From: Kiloniella litopenaei
GTDB lineage: Bacteria; Pseudomonadota; Alphaproteobacteria; Kiloniellales; Kiloniellaceae
Assembly: GCF_000982415.1 (NCBI RefSeq)
Contig: NZ_LANI01000003.1
Coordinates: 310,001-374,000 of the forward strand
Reading direction: 5' to 3'
DNA: 64,000 nucleotides
The notes below the pieces were generated by a model. That model searched no databases, was not told the DNA's origin, and was given only the letters and a program-made list of their open reading frames with translations. Every line of letters begins with the position of its first letter. The stretch's first letter is position 1. Made by a program: the position numbers and the translations under genes. Shown here piece by piece: positions 35,749 through 44,634 of the stretch.

Positions 35749-37998
35749 TTAAAAATCTGCACGAACAGAGAACAGGAAGGACCGGCCTGCTTCTAATGCA
35801 GGTTCAACATTGGTAAATTCCTGGCCATAGGATGCCCGATCTGCATAGGACGCATCGTTGAGATTATTGCCTTCCAATCGCAGTGTCAGGAAGTCAAAAT
35901 CCTCTGGCTTATATTCCGCATAAAGGCCAAAGGTTGCATAACTGTCCTGAGGATTCCCCCCTCCTTTGGTCGTATCTTTATTTTTTAATGCAGCATCAAT
36001 GGTCCCCCCAATTGAAAGCCCCGTGCCCTTAAAGCCATGTGCTGTCTCAAAAGCAATAACACGTCCCAAAGGCGCACCAAGATACTGCGTGGTATCTGAG
36101 TCAGATAAAGAGGGATCTCCGTCAACTTTAATACCTGTATCAGAATAGGAAATACGGGCAAAACCATCGGTCCAGTCATAACCGGCACCAACTTCGAAAC
36201 CACGTGTAACAAAGTCATGGTTCAAGTGAGGGCCTCCGCCCCATGACGCCCGTCTTGCATTTTCAATATCACTGCTAAAAACGCTCGCATCAAAGCTGAA
36301 TCCCCTGAACTCAGTCTCAAAACCAAACGAATAGTTTTGTGACCGGGTTGGCTTTACTTCATTACTGTTATAGTCCCAGGCCCCGGGGTTATAGATATAT
36401 GCCTCGGCCAGACTTATACCGCCAAAAACATTGGAGTAGCCGCCCTTCAAGGTCACGCCCTCGATGACTTCATACGCAACGGATACATTCCCGCTCAGGC
36501 CCTGATTATCAAAGTTGGTTCCATCCAACCCTGTGAAATACTGTGTATCACCACGGGCCCCAAAAGAAAGGCGCAGGTTTTCCAATGGTTCTATTCTGGC
36601 TTGGCCGAATATCCCTACGTTTGTTGCCTTTTCATCGGTAGACGGAGTTGTATTGTCTTTGTATTCGTTCACATCGTGATAAAAATCAACACCGGCAGTA
36701 ATCTTGTTATTTTCATCAAAGTTAAAGTCGTTTTCAAACTTTCCAGACAAACTCGTGGTCGCGGCATCACTGCCATAGGGGGACGGCACCTCAACCGATG
36801 ACACGCCATACCCAAGTGTAACTCGTGGATCGATCCAGCCGGATGCCTCGGTCATATTATAATTAAAGACAAGGTTTGAACGTTTTACAGCATATACACG
36901 CTCAGGATCTTCATTTTTATTTGTTAAATTCTGAAGGTTGGCACGGAAAGGACGATCTGCTTCATCATCAACAAGTTCACCCGAGATCTCAAAACGATGA
37001 ACATCATGCTCGTACCCTGCTTTTCCAAGAAAAGATCTTAAGTTTGTTCCCGTTCCAACCGTTTGATTGCCATCGCCATCATCATAGTCATCACCCTTGC
37101 CCCATTTGAAAAAGCCCAGTGCTTCAAAATCACCGACACGCCCATACAACGCATTCCCATTGGTATAGGTTTCACTGTTGGTGTCATAGCTTGCCGTGAC
37201 AAAACCACCATAGCTTTTGCCCTCTTCCAGGACGTCATCAACATCCACCGTTTCATAGACGATCCCGCCAGCCAAAGCGCCGGGGCCAATATCTGCAGGT
37301 GCTATTGTTGGATCAACCCGAATAGCTTTCAAAAGGCTGGGATCAATCAGATTATTTCCCGAGTGATGGAACACCTTGTTGTTTTGTCGGGCACCATCAA
37401 TGGTCACGGCAAGGTTATGTTCTTCGACACCACGGACATATACCTTCTGCGTAACGGGGATTCCACCACCGACGGAAACAGCTGCTTCCCCAGCAAAAAC
37501 TTCTTTAACCGTCGTCGGATTTCGACGTGCGAGATCTACGCTTGATATATATTTGGAATCAACACGGTCAGCACTACCTGCATGGCGATCATTATTCGAT
37601 GCGCCTGTAATCAGGATCGGTGACAGTGTTGCTTCATCCACTTTTGTATTGCTGGATGACACCAGAACCGAGCCATCAGCAGTGACTTCGTACTTTAAAT
37701 TCAGCCCGGCAATCATTTTATTCAAAGCATTCTGGGCTGTCATTCGACCCTTGACGGCATTTGCCTTTACGCCGCGAACAAGGTCACCATGGGCAGAAAC
37801 CTGTAGGCCGGATTGAATACCAAAGGTACTTAAACTATTTGCCAGATCCTGTGACGGGATATCGAAATCATATTCTTCACTAATTGTACTTTGCGCAGCA
37901 ACGGTTGGCGCATAGGCAAATGTGCCCCCCATCAACAATGCAAATGCTATTCCCTGCAATATACTTTTATTGCGCGGATACCCCCGAAACCTACTCAT
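35749..37998 (-). CDS. TonB-dependent receptor with N-terminal signalling (STN) domain
   Basis: This is an outer-membrane receptor of 749 residues. After the signal peptide (IAFALLMGGTFAYAPTVAAQ) an STN domain of about 75 residues (YDFDIPSQDLANSLSTFGIQ) transmits signals to an anti-sigma factor. A TonB-box-like segment ATLSPILIT and the plug domain (VYVRGVEEHNLAVTIDG) follow, then the 22-strand barrel ending in SVRADF. The plug resembles heme or transferrin-type receptors more than classical siderophore ones, but I would not fix the ligand. The ATG at 37998 with AAGGGA upstream is preferred to 38034. The adjacent fecI and fecR genes fit a FecA-like surface-signalling circuit. Confidence 0.9.
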   Translation of the reverse strand: MSRFRGYPRNKSILQGIAFALLMGGTFAYAPTVAAQSTISEEYDFDIPSQDLANSLSTFGIQSGLQVSAHGDLVRGVKANAVKGRMTAQNALNKMIAGLNLKYEVTADGSVLVSSSNTKVDEATLSPILITGASNNDRHAGSADRVDSKYISSVDLARRNPTTVKEVFAGEAAVSVGGGIPVTQKVYVRGVEEHNLAVTIDGARQNNKVFHHSGNNLIDPSLLKAIRVDPTIAPADIGPGALAGGIVYETVDVDDVLEEGKSYGGFVTASYDTNSETYTNGNALYGRVGDFEALGFFKWGKGDDYDDGDGNQTVGTGTNLRSFLGKAGYEHDVHRFEISGELVDDEADRPFRANLQNLTNKNEDPERVYAVKRSNLVFNYNMTEASGWIDPRVTLGYGVSSVEVPSPYGSDAATTSLSGKFENDFNFDENNKITAGVDFYHDVNEYKDNTTPSTDEKATNVGIFGQARIEPLENLRLSFGARGDTQYFTGLDGTNFDNQGLSGNVSVAYEVIEGVTLKGGYSNVFGGISLAEAYIYNPGAWDYNSNEVKPTRSQNYSFGFETEFRGFSFDASVFSSDIENARRASWGGGPHLNHDFVTRGFEVGAGYDWTDGFARISYSDTGIKVDGDPSLSDSDTTQYLGAPLGRVIAFETAHGFKGTGLSIGGTIDAALKNKDTTKGGGNPQDSYATFGLYAEYKPEDFDFLTLRLEGNNLNDASYADRASYGQEFTNVEPALEAGRSFLFSVRADF

Positions 37999-38064
37999 AA
38001 ACTTTTCCCTTATACCCCAAAGAAACGCACTCAATTAAGAATGCGTCTCATTTAAAACTGTATA

Positions 38065-38091
38065 AAGACGGATTGGGGAAAGGAGATTTTC
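38065..38091 (-). promoter_or_regulatory. Candidate FecI-type sigma-factor promoter for the TonB receptor
   Basis: On the minus strand GAAAAT is followed after 15 nt by CGTCTT, a pattern like the -35 and -10 elements of iron-starvation sigma factors. It lies about 65 bp upstream of the receptor start, after the fecR gene and an AT-rich hairpin. It is a motif match only. Confidence 0.4.
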
Positions 38092-38122
38092 AAAAAAAGA
38101 ATCTTTTTTTAGAAAAAAAATT

Positions 38123-39091
38123 CTAACTATTTGAAATTACAATAAACCAAGGAGTTACTTGATAGGCTTCGGCCCCAATGGATTTCGCCAGCGCCTTCAA
38201 GGCAGGAACTGGCTTTGAAAGTAAATACATACCTGTTACAGGTTGATTTTTCAGGTCTTCATCGGCGATGACAACAATGCCGCTATAATGTCGATCCAGC
38301 GCCTTCACCACGTCCAAAGCAGAGTGGTCATTTGCGATAAAACGCCCGTCGCGCCATGCCGAAATATGTTTTGGCGATATATGACCCCGGACAAAGTCGC
38401 CGGATTTTGCGACATCAATACGATCCCCAATTTTGAGGATTTCTGTATCAGGTTTCTTCGGATCCGGTTTAACGGCAACCGTTCCTTCCTGTACCATCAC
38501 ACCAACATTTTCATCGACCATGTTCACATCAAACGCCGTCCCCAAAACCGAGATTTCGGTCCCAAGCGAAAAAACCCGAAAGGATTTTTCCGGGTTATGA
38601 CTGACGTCAAAAAAAGCCTGCCCTTCCAGCAACTGGACATCCCGTGAACGTTCAGAATAGTTCAATTTCAGCTTACTTTCAGGCCCCATATACACCTTGC
38701 TTCCGTCCGCCAGTGTAACCTGCCGAATTTCGCCAGTCGCCGTCGCATAGTCGTAATCGGAAAGAGGTTCAAACCGTAGAATAAGCGCAAGCAAAATTGA
38801 CGCCGCCACGGCCACAAAAGACGCCACTTTGAATTTAGGGCGACGGAAAGCAATAACCTTTTTGGGCGCATACTCCTCTGCGATTTGAGGTTCCGCCCAT
38901 TGATCCGCATGCCGGGGAGCAACAGCCCCCATCAAGCTATAAGCCTTGACCGCTTTCTTCCAGGCCTCTGCATGCTCGGGCTTTTTCTCATACCATTGCG
39001 AAAATGCAGATCTAAGCCTCTTATCGTCAGGATTCTCTTTCAGGACCAGCAACCACTCGCTGGCTTTTTGGGGGAGAGTAACGTTACGCAT
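38123..39091 (-). CDS. fecR: FecR-family anti-sigma/sigma-regulator protein
   Basis: This inner-membrane regulator should hold the neighbouring sigma factor until the TonB receptor reports ligand. The N-terminal cytoplasmic segment contains ASEWLLVLKENPDDKRLRSAFSQWYEKKPEHAEAW, the typical FecR start with conserved Trp residues. One membrane helix lies near residue 90 (KVASFVAVAASILLALIL), and the periplasmic FecR domain contains ATATGEIRQVTLADGSKVYMG and LLEGQAFFDVSHNPEKSFRV. The C-terminal region (VKALDRHYSG...PWFIVIS) resembles the STN-interacting end. The ATG at 39091 with GAGGGTGG upstream is preferred to 39103. It lies between fecI and the receptor. Confidence 0.92.
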   Translation of the reverse strand: MRNVTLPQKASEWLLVLKENPDDKRLRSAFSQWYEKKPEHAEAWKKAVKAYSLMGAVAPRHADQWAEPQIAEEYAPKKVIAFRRPKFKVASFVAVAASILLALILRFEPLSDYDYATATGEIRQVTLADGSKVYMGPESKLKLNYSERSRDVQLLEGQAFFDVSHNPEKSFRVFSLGTEISVLGTAFDVNMVDENVGVMVQEGTVAVKPDPKKPDTEILKIGDRIDVAKSGDFVRGHISPKHISAWRDGRFIANDHSALDVVKALDRHYSGIVVIADEDLKNQPVTGMYLLSKPVPALKALAKSIGAEAYQVTPWFIVISNS

Positions 39092-39224
39092 TACCACCCT
39101 CATCAGAGAACAGGTATTGAACAGAAATCTTCATTATTCCATCACAAGACGACAAGAAGCCAAACACACGTAATAATTTAAATACTCTATATAGACTGTT
39201 CTCAAGGTAAGAATTTTCAAATTT

Positions 39225-39734
39225 TTAATCCAGCACCAGCTTTTCACTGCAATATTCCAGCGCCTGCAGAACCAGTGAATGCGCGGTTCCCATTGAAACG
39301 CCTAACTTTTCTGAAATTTCTTTATAGGTAAAATTGCCAAATCGATGCATTTCAAATGCAATGCGACAGCGTTCTGGAAGCTCATCCAGCGCCTTCCTCA
39401 CCACTTCAAGTTCCTGTCTTGCAGCGACATCCCTCTCTACGGATGGTTTATCCTCTAATAAAAGGCTAAGCGCAGCGTTGGCATCCAGATCATCCCGGCT
39501 CTGATCACGGGCAAGTTTTCGCTGTAAATCAAAACATCTGTTACGCACAATGCCGTATAGATAGGCCAGCGGCTCAACAACGTTCTTTTCCTGGGTGGCT
39601 TTTACAAACTGAAAATAAGCATCCTGAACAACATCTTCCGCATGGAAATCGTCCCCAAGAATTTTCTTGGCATATCCAACCAGTTCCCCCCTGTGGATGA
39701 GGTATATATCAAGACTATCGGAACCGGATTGCAT
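39225..39734 (-). CDS. fecI: FecI-family ECF sigma factor
   Basis: This is an extracytoplasmic-function sigma factor of 169 residues. Region 2 includes HAEDVVQDAYFQFVKA and PLAYLYGIVRNRCFDLQRK, and region 4 includes LPERCRIAFEMHRFGNFTYKEISEKLGVSMGTAHSLVLQAL. It is the first gene of the leftward iron regulon and has a good Fur-box match 42-60 bp upstream. It should direct RNA polymerase to the TonB receptor operon when FecR relays ligand binding. No DNA-binding specificity can be read beyond family. Confidence 0.93.
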   Translation of the reverse strand: MQSGSDSLDIYLIHRGELVGYAKKILGDDFHAEDVVQDAYFQFVKATQEKNVVEPLAYLYGIVRNRCFDLQRKLARDQSRDDLDANAALSLLLEDKPSVERDVAARQELEVVRKALDELPERCRIAFEMHRFGNFTYKEISEKLGVSMGTAHSLVLQALEYCSEKLVLD

Positions 39735-39775
39735 TAAATTTCAGCTCATCTTAATGCGATACGCAAAGCGCAATT

Positions 39776-39794
39776 GATAATGATTATTAATATC
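39776..39794. promoter_or_regulatory. Fur box upstream of fecI
   Basis: GATAATGATTATTAATATC matches the 19-bp Fur consensus GATAATGATAATCATTATC at most positions. It lies 42 bp before the fecI start codon, where bound Fur would repress sigma-factor synthesis under iron-replete conditions. This is a motif match supported by the iron-uptake context. Confidence 0.65.
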
Positions 39795-39904
39795 ATCAAC
39801 TACACCCTATTGCCCCCCAAGGACAAGTATTATTTTTTATACATCGATAGCCAGTGCAGGGCACAAACACAGCAATACCGTTCCAGACACATAATGACGC
39901 ATTC

Positions 39905-39920
39905 ATCCTGATATCAGGAT
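39905..39920. repeat. 16-bp perfect palindrome
   Basis: ATCCTGATATCAGGAT is a perfect inverted repeat without spacer, typical in size of a dimeric repressor site. It lies about 170 bp upstream of fecI and about 170 bp downstream of the stop of the hypothetical gene at 40093, both on the minus strand. Confidence 0.6.
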
Positions 39921-39941
39921 AACTGAACAAAAAACCTGACA

Positions 39942-39955
39942 ATATACCGGTATAT
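39942..39955. repeat. 14-bp perfect palindrome
   Basis: ATATACCGGTATAT is a perfect inverted repeat, 21 bp from the previous palindrome but with a different sequence, so the two are not copies of one site. Confidence 0.55.
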
Positions 39956-40092
39956 AGAATGAAACATTTTTCAGTCCACATTTACACGCCGCCCATTACC
40001 GATCAGGGACGGTGTGTATTCGCGTTTATTGTACCCTGCTGTGGAAAGAGCAATTTCGTGTACGAACAGTAAATCTTGTTTTGCGTCTTACT

Positions 40093-40752
40093 TTAGTTTT
40101 TGCAATCTAGCGGGGTAGGACTACGTTCCAGTTTCATCCCGACTGAATACACATTCTGGGACGGCATGCTATTTGTGTTCAAAGACACGCTGAAGGTAAC
40201 CGGCAAATCATTACACATCGCTTTTTTTCGCGCATTTAGTTGCTGCATAAAAACAGGTGCTGATCCCCCTTCGATATCTTTTGCATCATAAGTCATGAAA
40301 TCCGGGGAATTCGTTTGGGTTTCGACCAGTCCCGATGCTTCCAGCTTCTTGTTCACATCGCCAATATAAGCTTTCGCTTCTTCAAAAAAATCAGATTCCT
40401 GATCTCTCTTTTCATACCTCAAGAACGTAACAACACCACCAGACATGCGAACATTCAAAATTTGGGATTTTATCTGTTCAGAATACATACAGTTCCAGTT
40501 TTGCTGCCGTGGTTTCGGTGGACGAGACTTCACCACGCTTTTTCTTTCGGGCACATCAACACGCTGACATTGTAACGAAGGATAGGATGCGAGAAAGGCT
40601 TCAATTTCTGATGCTGTGCTCTTTAAAGAAAGGTTTTCAAGTTCAATATCCTGAATAATAGCAACCGTATTATCTTCGCTGGCATAGGCAGAATAAGAAG
40701 CAAACAATGACACAAAGGGCAACATAAACAGGCATGATAATTTTGGCTTCAT
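40093..40752 (-). CDS. Exported protein of unknown function
   Basis: I do not recognise this family. The protein of 219 residues has a clear signal peptide ending in SAYA, followed by a mature part of about 195 residues. It has four mature cysteines (in LQCQR, WNCMY, AMCND and LDCKN), an even number that could form two disulfides in the periplasm. A Lys/Pro-rich stretch (KSRPPKPRQQ) lies near residue 80. AAGGAAAC upstream supports the ATG. It stands alone on the minus strand upstream of the iron regulon; no functional link is shown. Confidence 0.7.
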   Translation of the reverse strand: MKPKLSCLFMLPFVSLFASYSAYASEDNTVAIIQDIELENLSLKSTASEIEAFLASYPSLQCQRVDVPERKSVVKSRPPKPRQQNWNCMYSEQIKSQILNVRMSGGVVTFLRYEKRDQESDFFEEAKAYIGDVNKKLEASGLVETQTNSPDFMTYDAKDIEGGSAPVFMQQLNARKKAMCNDLPVTFSVSLNTNSMPSQNVYSVGMKLERSPTPLDCKN

Positions 40753-40992
40753 TAAAATCTGTTTCCTTTTGAATGCGACACTAAAGCGTGTAATATTTTT
40801 TGTGCTCTACTTATTGTATATTTCTTACACTAGGCAACTGTCTCTTCAAGAATAAAATACCAAAGATTTATTTCCGTTTTTATGATCTCGGCCTAATCTT
40901 GCTTAAAGAGAACAGACATATAACTGCAAAACACATTTTAAATTCAGGCACACTTTAAATCCAGATACACTTCAAACAAGGAAACGAGACAC

Positions 40993-41568
40993 ATGTCCTC
41001 TCCCCCGATTAGCCGCTATCCCCTACCAGAACTAGATGCACTGCCAGATGATATCAAAGAGAAGATTTTAGCCGTTCAGGAAAAAGCAGGCTTTATTCCC
41101 AACGTGTTTCTGGTGCTGGCCCATCGACCAGAAGAATTTCGCGCCTTCTTTGCCTATCATGACGCCCTGATGAATAAAGAAAGCAACCTGAGCCAGGCCG
41201 ACCGGGAAATGATCATCGTTGCGACCTCCAGCGACAATGCCTGTCACTACTGTGTTGTCGCCCATGGCGCAGTTCTGCGTATTCGGGCGAAAAACGCCCT
41301 GATTGCCGACCAGATCGCCACCAACTATCGCAAGGCCGATATCTCGCCCAGGGAAATGGCCATGCTGGACTTTGCCCTCAAGGTCTCCAACGATGCCCAG
41401 TCAACCAACGACGAGGATTTTGAAAAGCTTCAAGCCCACGGCTTCACAGAAGAAGACATCTGGGACATCGCCGCCATAACCGCCCTCTTCGGCCTCAGCA
41501 ACCGCATGGCCAATTTCACCTCCATGCGCCCGAATGACGAGTTCTATTCCATGGGGCGGGGGGTGTAA
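40993..41568 (+). CDS. AhpD/carboxymuconolactone decarboxylase-family peroxidase-related enzyme
   Basis: This is a 191-residue all-helical protein of the uncharacterised peroxidase-related subgroup of the AhpD/CMD family. The redox motif is present as ACHYCVVAHG (C-x2-C with the following His), and the opening ISRYPLPELDALPDDIKEKI is typical of the subgroup. Such proteins reduce peroxides or act as disulfide reductases. AAGGAAACGAG precedes the ATG. It lies just left of the restriction-modification locus and is probably part of the core genome there. Confidence 0.9.
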   Translation: MSSPPISRYPLPELDALPDDIKEKILAVQEKAGFIPNVFLVLAHRPEEFRAFFAYHDALMNKESNLSQADREMIIVATSSDNACHYCVVAHGAVLRIRAKNALIADQIATNYRKADISPREMAMLDFALKVSNDAQSTNDEDFEKLQAHGFTEEDIWDIAAITALFGLSNRMANFTSMRPNDEFYSMGRGV

Positions 41569-41953
41569 TGGTTTTTAGTTTCGACATTGTTTTAAGAAAA
41601 TTCTGATCAGAGATCGTCCTCTATTCAATTACCAAGAAAAGGTCGCCATAAAGCAATTACAAACAGAAGTGAACATCAATCAAGATTCAGGGAAATTCCT
41701 ATACCTAATGGATTCAAAACCTGAAAAATACAAGTTTTATCGGGTTCTGCTTTCCTCTGGAAAATCTATCGGTGATTGTTTAATAGTTGTGCTGGGATTG
41801 ATTTTTACATCTGATTTTTACATCGGGGAAACAGGGTCTTTAATTTGTCTCATTTGAAGTAAACAAAAAAATAAACCACAACCAGATAAAGTAATAAACA
41901 ATATTCACCATGAATTTGTTGCTGTAGATCTATACAGGAAAATCGGAAATAAA
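41569..41953. other. AT-rich gap on the left side of the restriction-modification locus
   Basis: This stretch of about 385 bp has no credible gene. A GTG-initiated 62-codon frame at 41669-41857 lacks a ribosome binding site and covers a tandem repeat, so I do not call it. No integrase gene and no copy of the tRNA-Ser 3' end were seen. GGAAAT just before 41954 serves hsdM. Confidence 0.6.
41799..41824. repeat. 13-bp tandem direct repeat (two copies)
   Basis: TGATTTTTACATC is repeated twice without spacer, about 130 bp upstream of hsdM. It could be a replication-slippage product or a binding site; nothing decides between them. Confidence 0.7.
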
Positions 41954-43495
41954 ATGACAGGCAATCAACAACGGGCAGAGCTTCACCGTCGAATCTGGCA
42001 AATCGCAAATGATGTACGGGGGGCCGTCGATGGGTGGGACTTTAAGCAGTATGTATTGGGCGCGTTGTTTTATCGCTTTATCAGTGAAAATTTTGCCAGC
42101 TATATCGAAGCGGATGATGAAAGCATCAACTATGCGGAATTGCCTGATACTGTTATCACCACGGCGATCAAAGAAGATGCGATCAAAACCAAAGGCTATT
42201 TCATTTACCCAAGCCAGCTTTTTGTCAATATTGCCAAAGCCGCAAATAACAATGAAAGCCTGAACACGGATTTGGCAAAAATCTTTGCCGAAATCGAGGC
42301 TTCTGCCAATGGCTTCCCGTCCGAAGAGGATATCAAAGGCCTGTTTGCCGACTTTGATACCACCAGCAACCGTTTGGGCAATACGGTCACGGCAAAGAAC
42401 TCCCGTTTAGCCGCTGTATTAAAAGGCGTTGCAGAACTTAACCTTGGCAGCTTCCATGACAACAAAAACGATCTGTTTGGCGATGCCTATGAATTCCTGA
42501 TCTCCAACTACGCCGCCAATGCGGGCAAGTCCGGCGGTGAGTTCTTTACGCCTCAGCATGTTTCAAAATTGATTGCGAAACTTGCCATTCATGGTCAGGA
42601 CAGTGTGAATAAAATCTTTGATCCCGCCTGTGGCTCTGGCTCCTTGCTGTTGCAAGCCCGGAAATTCTGTGACGATCATTTTGTCGAGGAAGGCTATTTC
42701 GGCCAGGAGATCAATCACACCACCTACAACCTCGCGCGAATGAATATGTTTTTGCATAACATCAACTATGACAAATTCAACATTCAACTGGGCAATACAT
42801 TAACAGAACCGCATTTTGGAGACGACAAGCCCTTTGATGCCATTGTTTCCAACCCGCCCTATTCCGTTAAATGGTTGGGGCCCGATGATCCCACCCTGAT
42901 CAATGATGACCGCTTTGCCCCGGCGGGTGTGCTCGCCCCAAAATCCAAGGCTGACTTTGCCTTTGTACTGCATGCGCTGAGCTATCTTAGTGCAAGAGGC
43001 CGCGCGGCTATTGTCTGTTTCCCCGGTATTTTCTACCGCGGCGGCACAGAACAGAAAATCCGCCAGTATCTGGTAGATAACAACTATGTTGAAACGGTGA
43101 TTTCTCTGGCCCCCAATCTGTTTTTCGGCACCACCATTGCCGTCAATATTCTGGTTCTGTCCAAACATAAAACCGACACCAATACCCAATTCATTGACGC
43201 CAGCGGCCTGTTCAAAAAAGAAACCAATAACAATATTCTGACCGATGATCATCTGGCGGAAATACTGGACGTCTTTGGCAGCAAGCAGGATAAAGATCAT
43301 TTTGCCAAATCCGTCCCCTTCGAGGCAGTCGTTGCCAATGATTACAACCTGTCTGTCAGCAGCTATGTGGAAGCCAAAGACACCCGCGAAGTCATTGACA
43401 TCACCACCCTCAATGCAGAGATCAAAACCACGGTTACAAAAATAGATCAACTCCGCGCAGATATTGACGCAATCGTTGCGGAGATTGAAGCATGA
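41954..43495 (+). CDS. hsdM: Type I restriction-modification methyltransferase subunit HsdM
   Basis: This is the N6-adenine methyltransferase subunit, 513 residues. The helical N-terminal domain ([28 protein letters not shown]) contacts HsdS. The SAM-binding motif FDPACGSGS is at 222-230 and the catalytic NPPY at 300-303. [17 protein letters not shown] matches the type IC branch. The stop overlaps the hsdS start by four bases (ATGA), so expression is coupled. It is the first gene of hsdM-hsdS-prrC-hsdR. It protects host DNA by methylating the sequence chosen by HsdS. Confidence 0.97.
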   Translation: MTGNQQRAELHRRIWQIANDVRGAVDGWDFKQYVLGALFYRFISENFASYIEADDESINYAELPDTVITTAIKEDAIKTKGYFIYPSQLFVNIAKAANNNESLNTDLAKIFAEIEASANGFPSEEDIKGLFADFDTTSNRLGNTVTAKNSRLAAVLKGVAELNLGSFHDNKNDLFGDAYEFLISNYAANAGKSGGEFFTPQHVSKLIAKLAIHGQDSVNKIFDPACGSGSLLLQARKFCDDHFVEEGYFGQEINHTTYNLARMNMFLHNINYDKFNIQLGNTLTEPHFGDDKPFDAIVSNPPYSVKWLGPDDPTLINDDRFAPAGVLAPKSKADFAFVLHALSYLSARGRAAIVCFPGIFYRGGTEQKIRQYLVDNNYVETVISLAPNLFFGTTIAVNILVLSKHKTDTNTQFIDASGLFKKETNNNILTDDHLAEILDVFGSKQDKDHFAKSVPFEAVVANDYNLSVSSYVEAKDTREVIDITTLNAEIKTTVTKIDQLRADIDAIVAEIEA

Positions 43496-44634
43496 GCAAG
43501 CTGACTTTTTTGGAAATGCTGTTGGATGGTGCTAACGTTGAGTGGAAGCCTTTAGGGGAAGTGGTCAATTTAAAACGAGGAAAAAGGCTGGTGAAAAGCC
43601 AGCTAGAGTTAACTGGTAATTATGCGGTTTTTCAAAACAGTATGACACCGTTAGGGTATTATCATAAAAGTAACGTCAATGCGGATACAACTTTCATTAT
43701 TTGCGCGGGTGCTGCTGGTGAGGTTGGCTACAGTAATGAAAAGTTCTGGGCTGCTGATGATGTTTATATCTGTATTGATAATGATAACGTCCTAAGTAAA
43801 TTTCTCTATCACTGTTTGTTAAATCAAAAGAACAAAATTTTGGGACAGGTTCGTCGAGCAAGTATTCCACGCCTATCTAAAGCGGCCCTCGAGAAATTAA
43901 CAATCCCGATCCCCTGCCCTGATGATCCAGAAAAGTCACTGGCGATACAGGCAGAAATTGTGCGTATTCTTGACGCTTTCACCGAGCTTACCGCCGAGCT
44001 TACCGCCGAGCTTACCGCCCGCAAAAAACAATACAACTATTACCGCGACAAACTCCTCACTTTTGAGGAAGGTGATGTTGAGTGGAAGCCGCTTGGTGAA
44101 ATAGCAAAAAATCTTGACTCAAAACGCAAACCCATTACCAGCGGATTACGAGAAGCGGGAGATATTCCGTATTATGGAGCATCGGGAATTGTTGACTATG
44201 TTAGAGACTTCATTTTTGACGGAGATTTTTTACTCGTTTCCGAAGATGGTGCAAATTTATTAGCGCGGAATACCCCTATTGCTTTTAGCATTAGCGGCAA
44301 AAGCTGGGTTAACAATCACGCACATGTTCTAAAATTTAATACATACTTCGAACGAAAGTATGTTGAGTATTACTTAAACAGTATTGACTTAACTCCGTAT
44401 ATCTCTGGGGCAGCACAACCAAAACTCAACAAGCAAAATTTAAACAATATAAGCATTCCTAATCCAGCTTTAGAGGTAAAAAAGAAAATTGTGGCTACCC
44501 TCGATAAATTCTACGCGCTCACCAATTCCATCAGCGAAGGTTTACCGCGTGAAATCGACCTCCGCCAAAAGCAATATGAATATTATCGCGATTTGCTGTT
44601 GAGCTTCCCAAAACCGAGGGAAGATGCAGCATAG
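43492..44634 (+). CDS. hsdS: Type I specificity subunit HsdS with ELTA spacer repeats
   Basis: This is the DNA-recognition subunit, 380 residues, with two target-recognition domains. Each begins with the same segment VEWKPLGE (about residues 16 and 196), and each is followed by a conserved helix ending [13 protein letters not shown] or [13 protein letters not shown]. The first helical spacer contains three perfect ELTA repeats (residues 165-176). In EcoR124-type enzymes the number of such tetrapeptides sets the gap between the two half-sites. The stop codon is directly followed by the ATG of prrC. The first recognition domain is AT-rich compared with hsdM, as expected for exchanged specificity modules. 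The target sequence cannot be predicted. Confidence 0.95.
   Translation: MSKLTFLEMLLDGANVEWKPLGEVVNLKRGKRLVKSQLELTGNYAVFQNSMTPLGYYHKSNVNADTTFIICAGAAGEVGYSNEKFWAADDVYICIDNDNVLSKFLYHCLLNQKNKILGQVRRASIPRLSKAALEKLTIPIPCPDDPEKSLAIQAEIVRILDAFTELTAELTAELTARKKQYNYYRDKLLTFEEGDVEWKPLGEIAKNLDSKRKPITSGLREAGDIPYYGASGIVDYVRDFIFDGDFLLVSEDGANLLARNTPIAFSISGKSWVNNHAHVLKFNTYFERKYVEYYLNSIDLTPYISGAAQPKLNKQNLNNISIPNPALEVKKKIVATLDKFYALTNSISEGLPREIDLRQKQYEYYRDLLLSFPKPREDAA
43984..44019 (+). repeat. Three perfect 12-bp tandem repeats in hsdS
   Basis: GAGCTTACCGCC occurs three times in a row, in frame, coding [12 protein letters not shown]. The repeats are identical to the base. Gain or loss of one unit keeps the frame and changes the spacer length of HsdS by four residues. 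Confidence 0.97.

Larger units (their letters stand above)
39735..40092. other. Intergenic region with Fur box and two palindromes
   Basis: This stretch of about 358 bp carries no credible gene. It holds the Fur-box-like site near fecI and two perfect palindromes 21 bp apart (39905-39920 and 39942-39955). The rest, next to the hypothetical gene, shows nothing recognisable. Confidence 0.6.

Noticed and set aside
41669..41857. 62-codon frame upstream of hsdM
   Set aside because: It begins with GTG without a ribosome binding site, covers a 13-bp tandem repeat, and its sequence resembles no known small protein. Judged to be chance.
41569..41953. Left attachment site for an island at tRNA-Ser
   Set aside because: No copy of the tRNA 3' sequence was found there and there is no integrase gene in the window.
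43984..44019. CRISPR-like or satellite repeat
   Set aside because: The 12-bp repeats are in frame inside hsdS and match the known spacer-repeat design of type IC specificity subunits.
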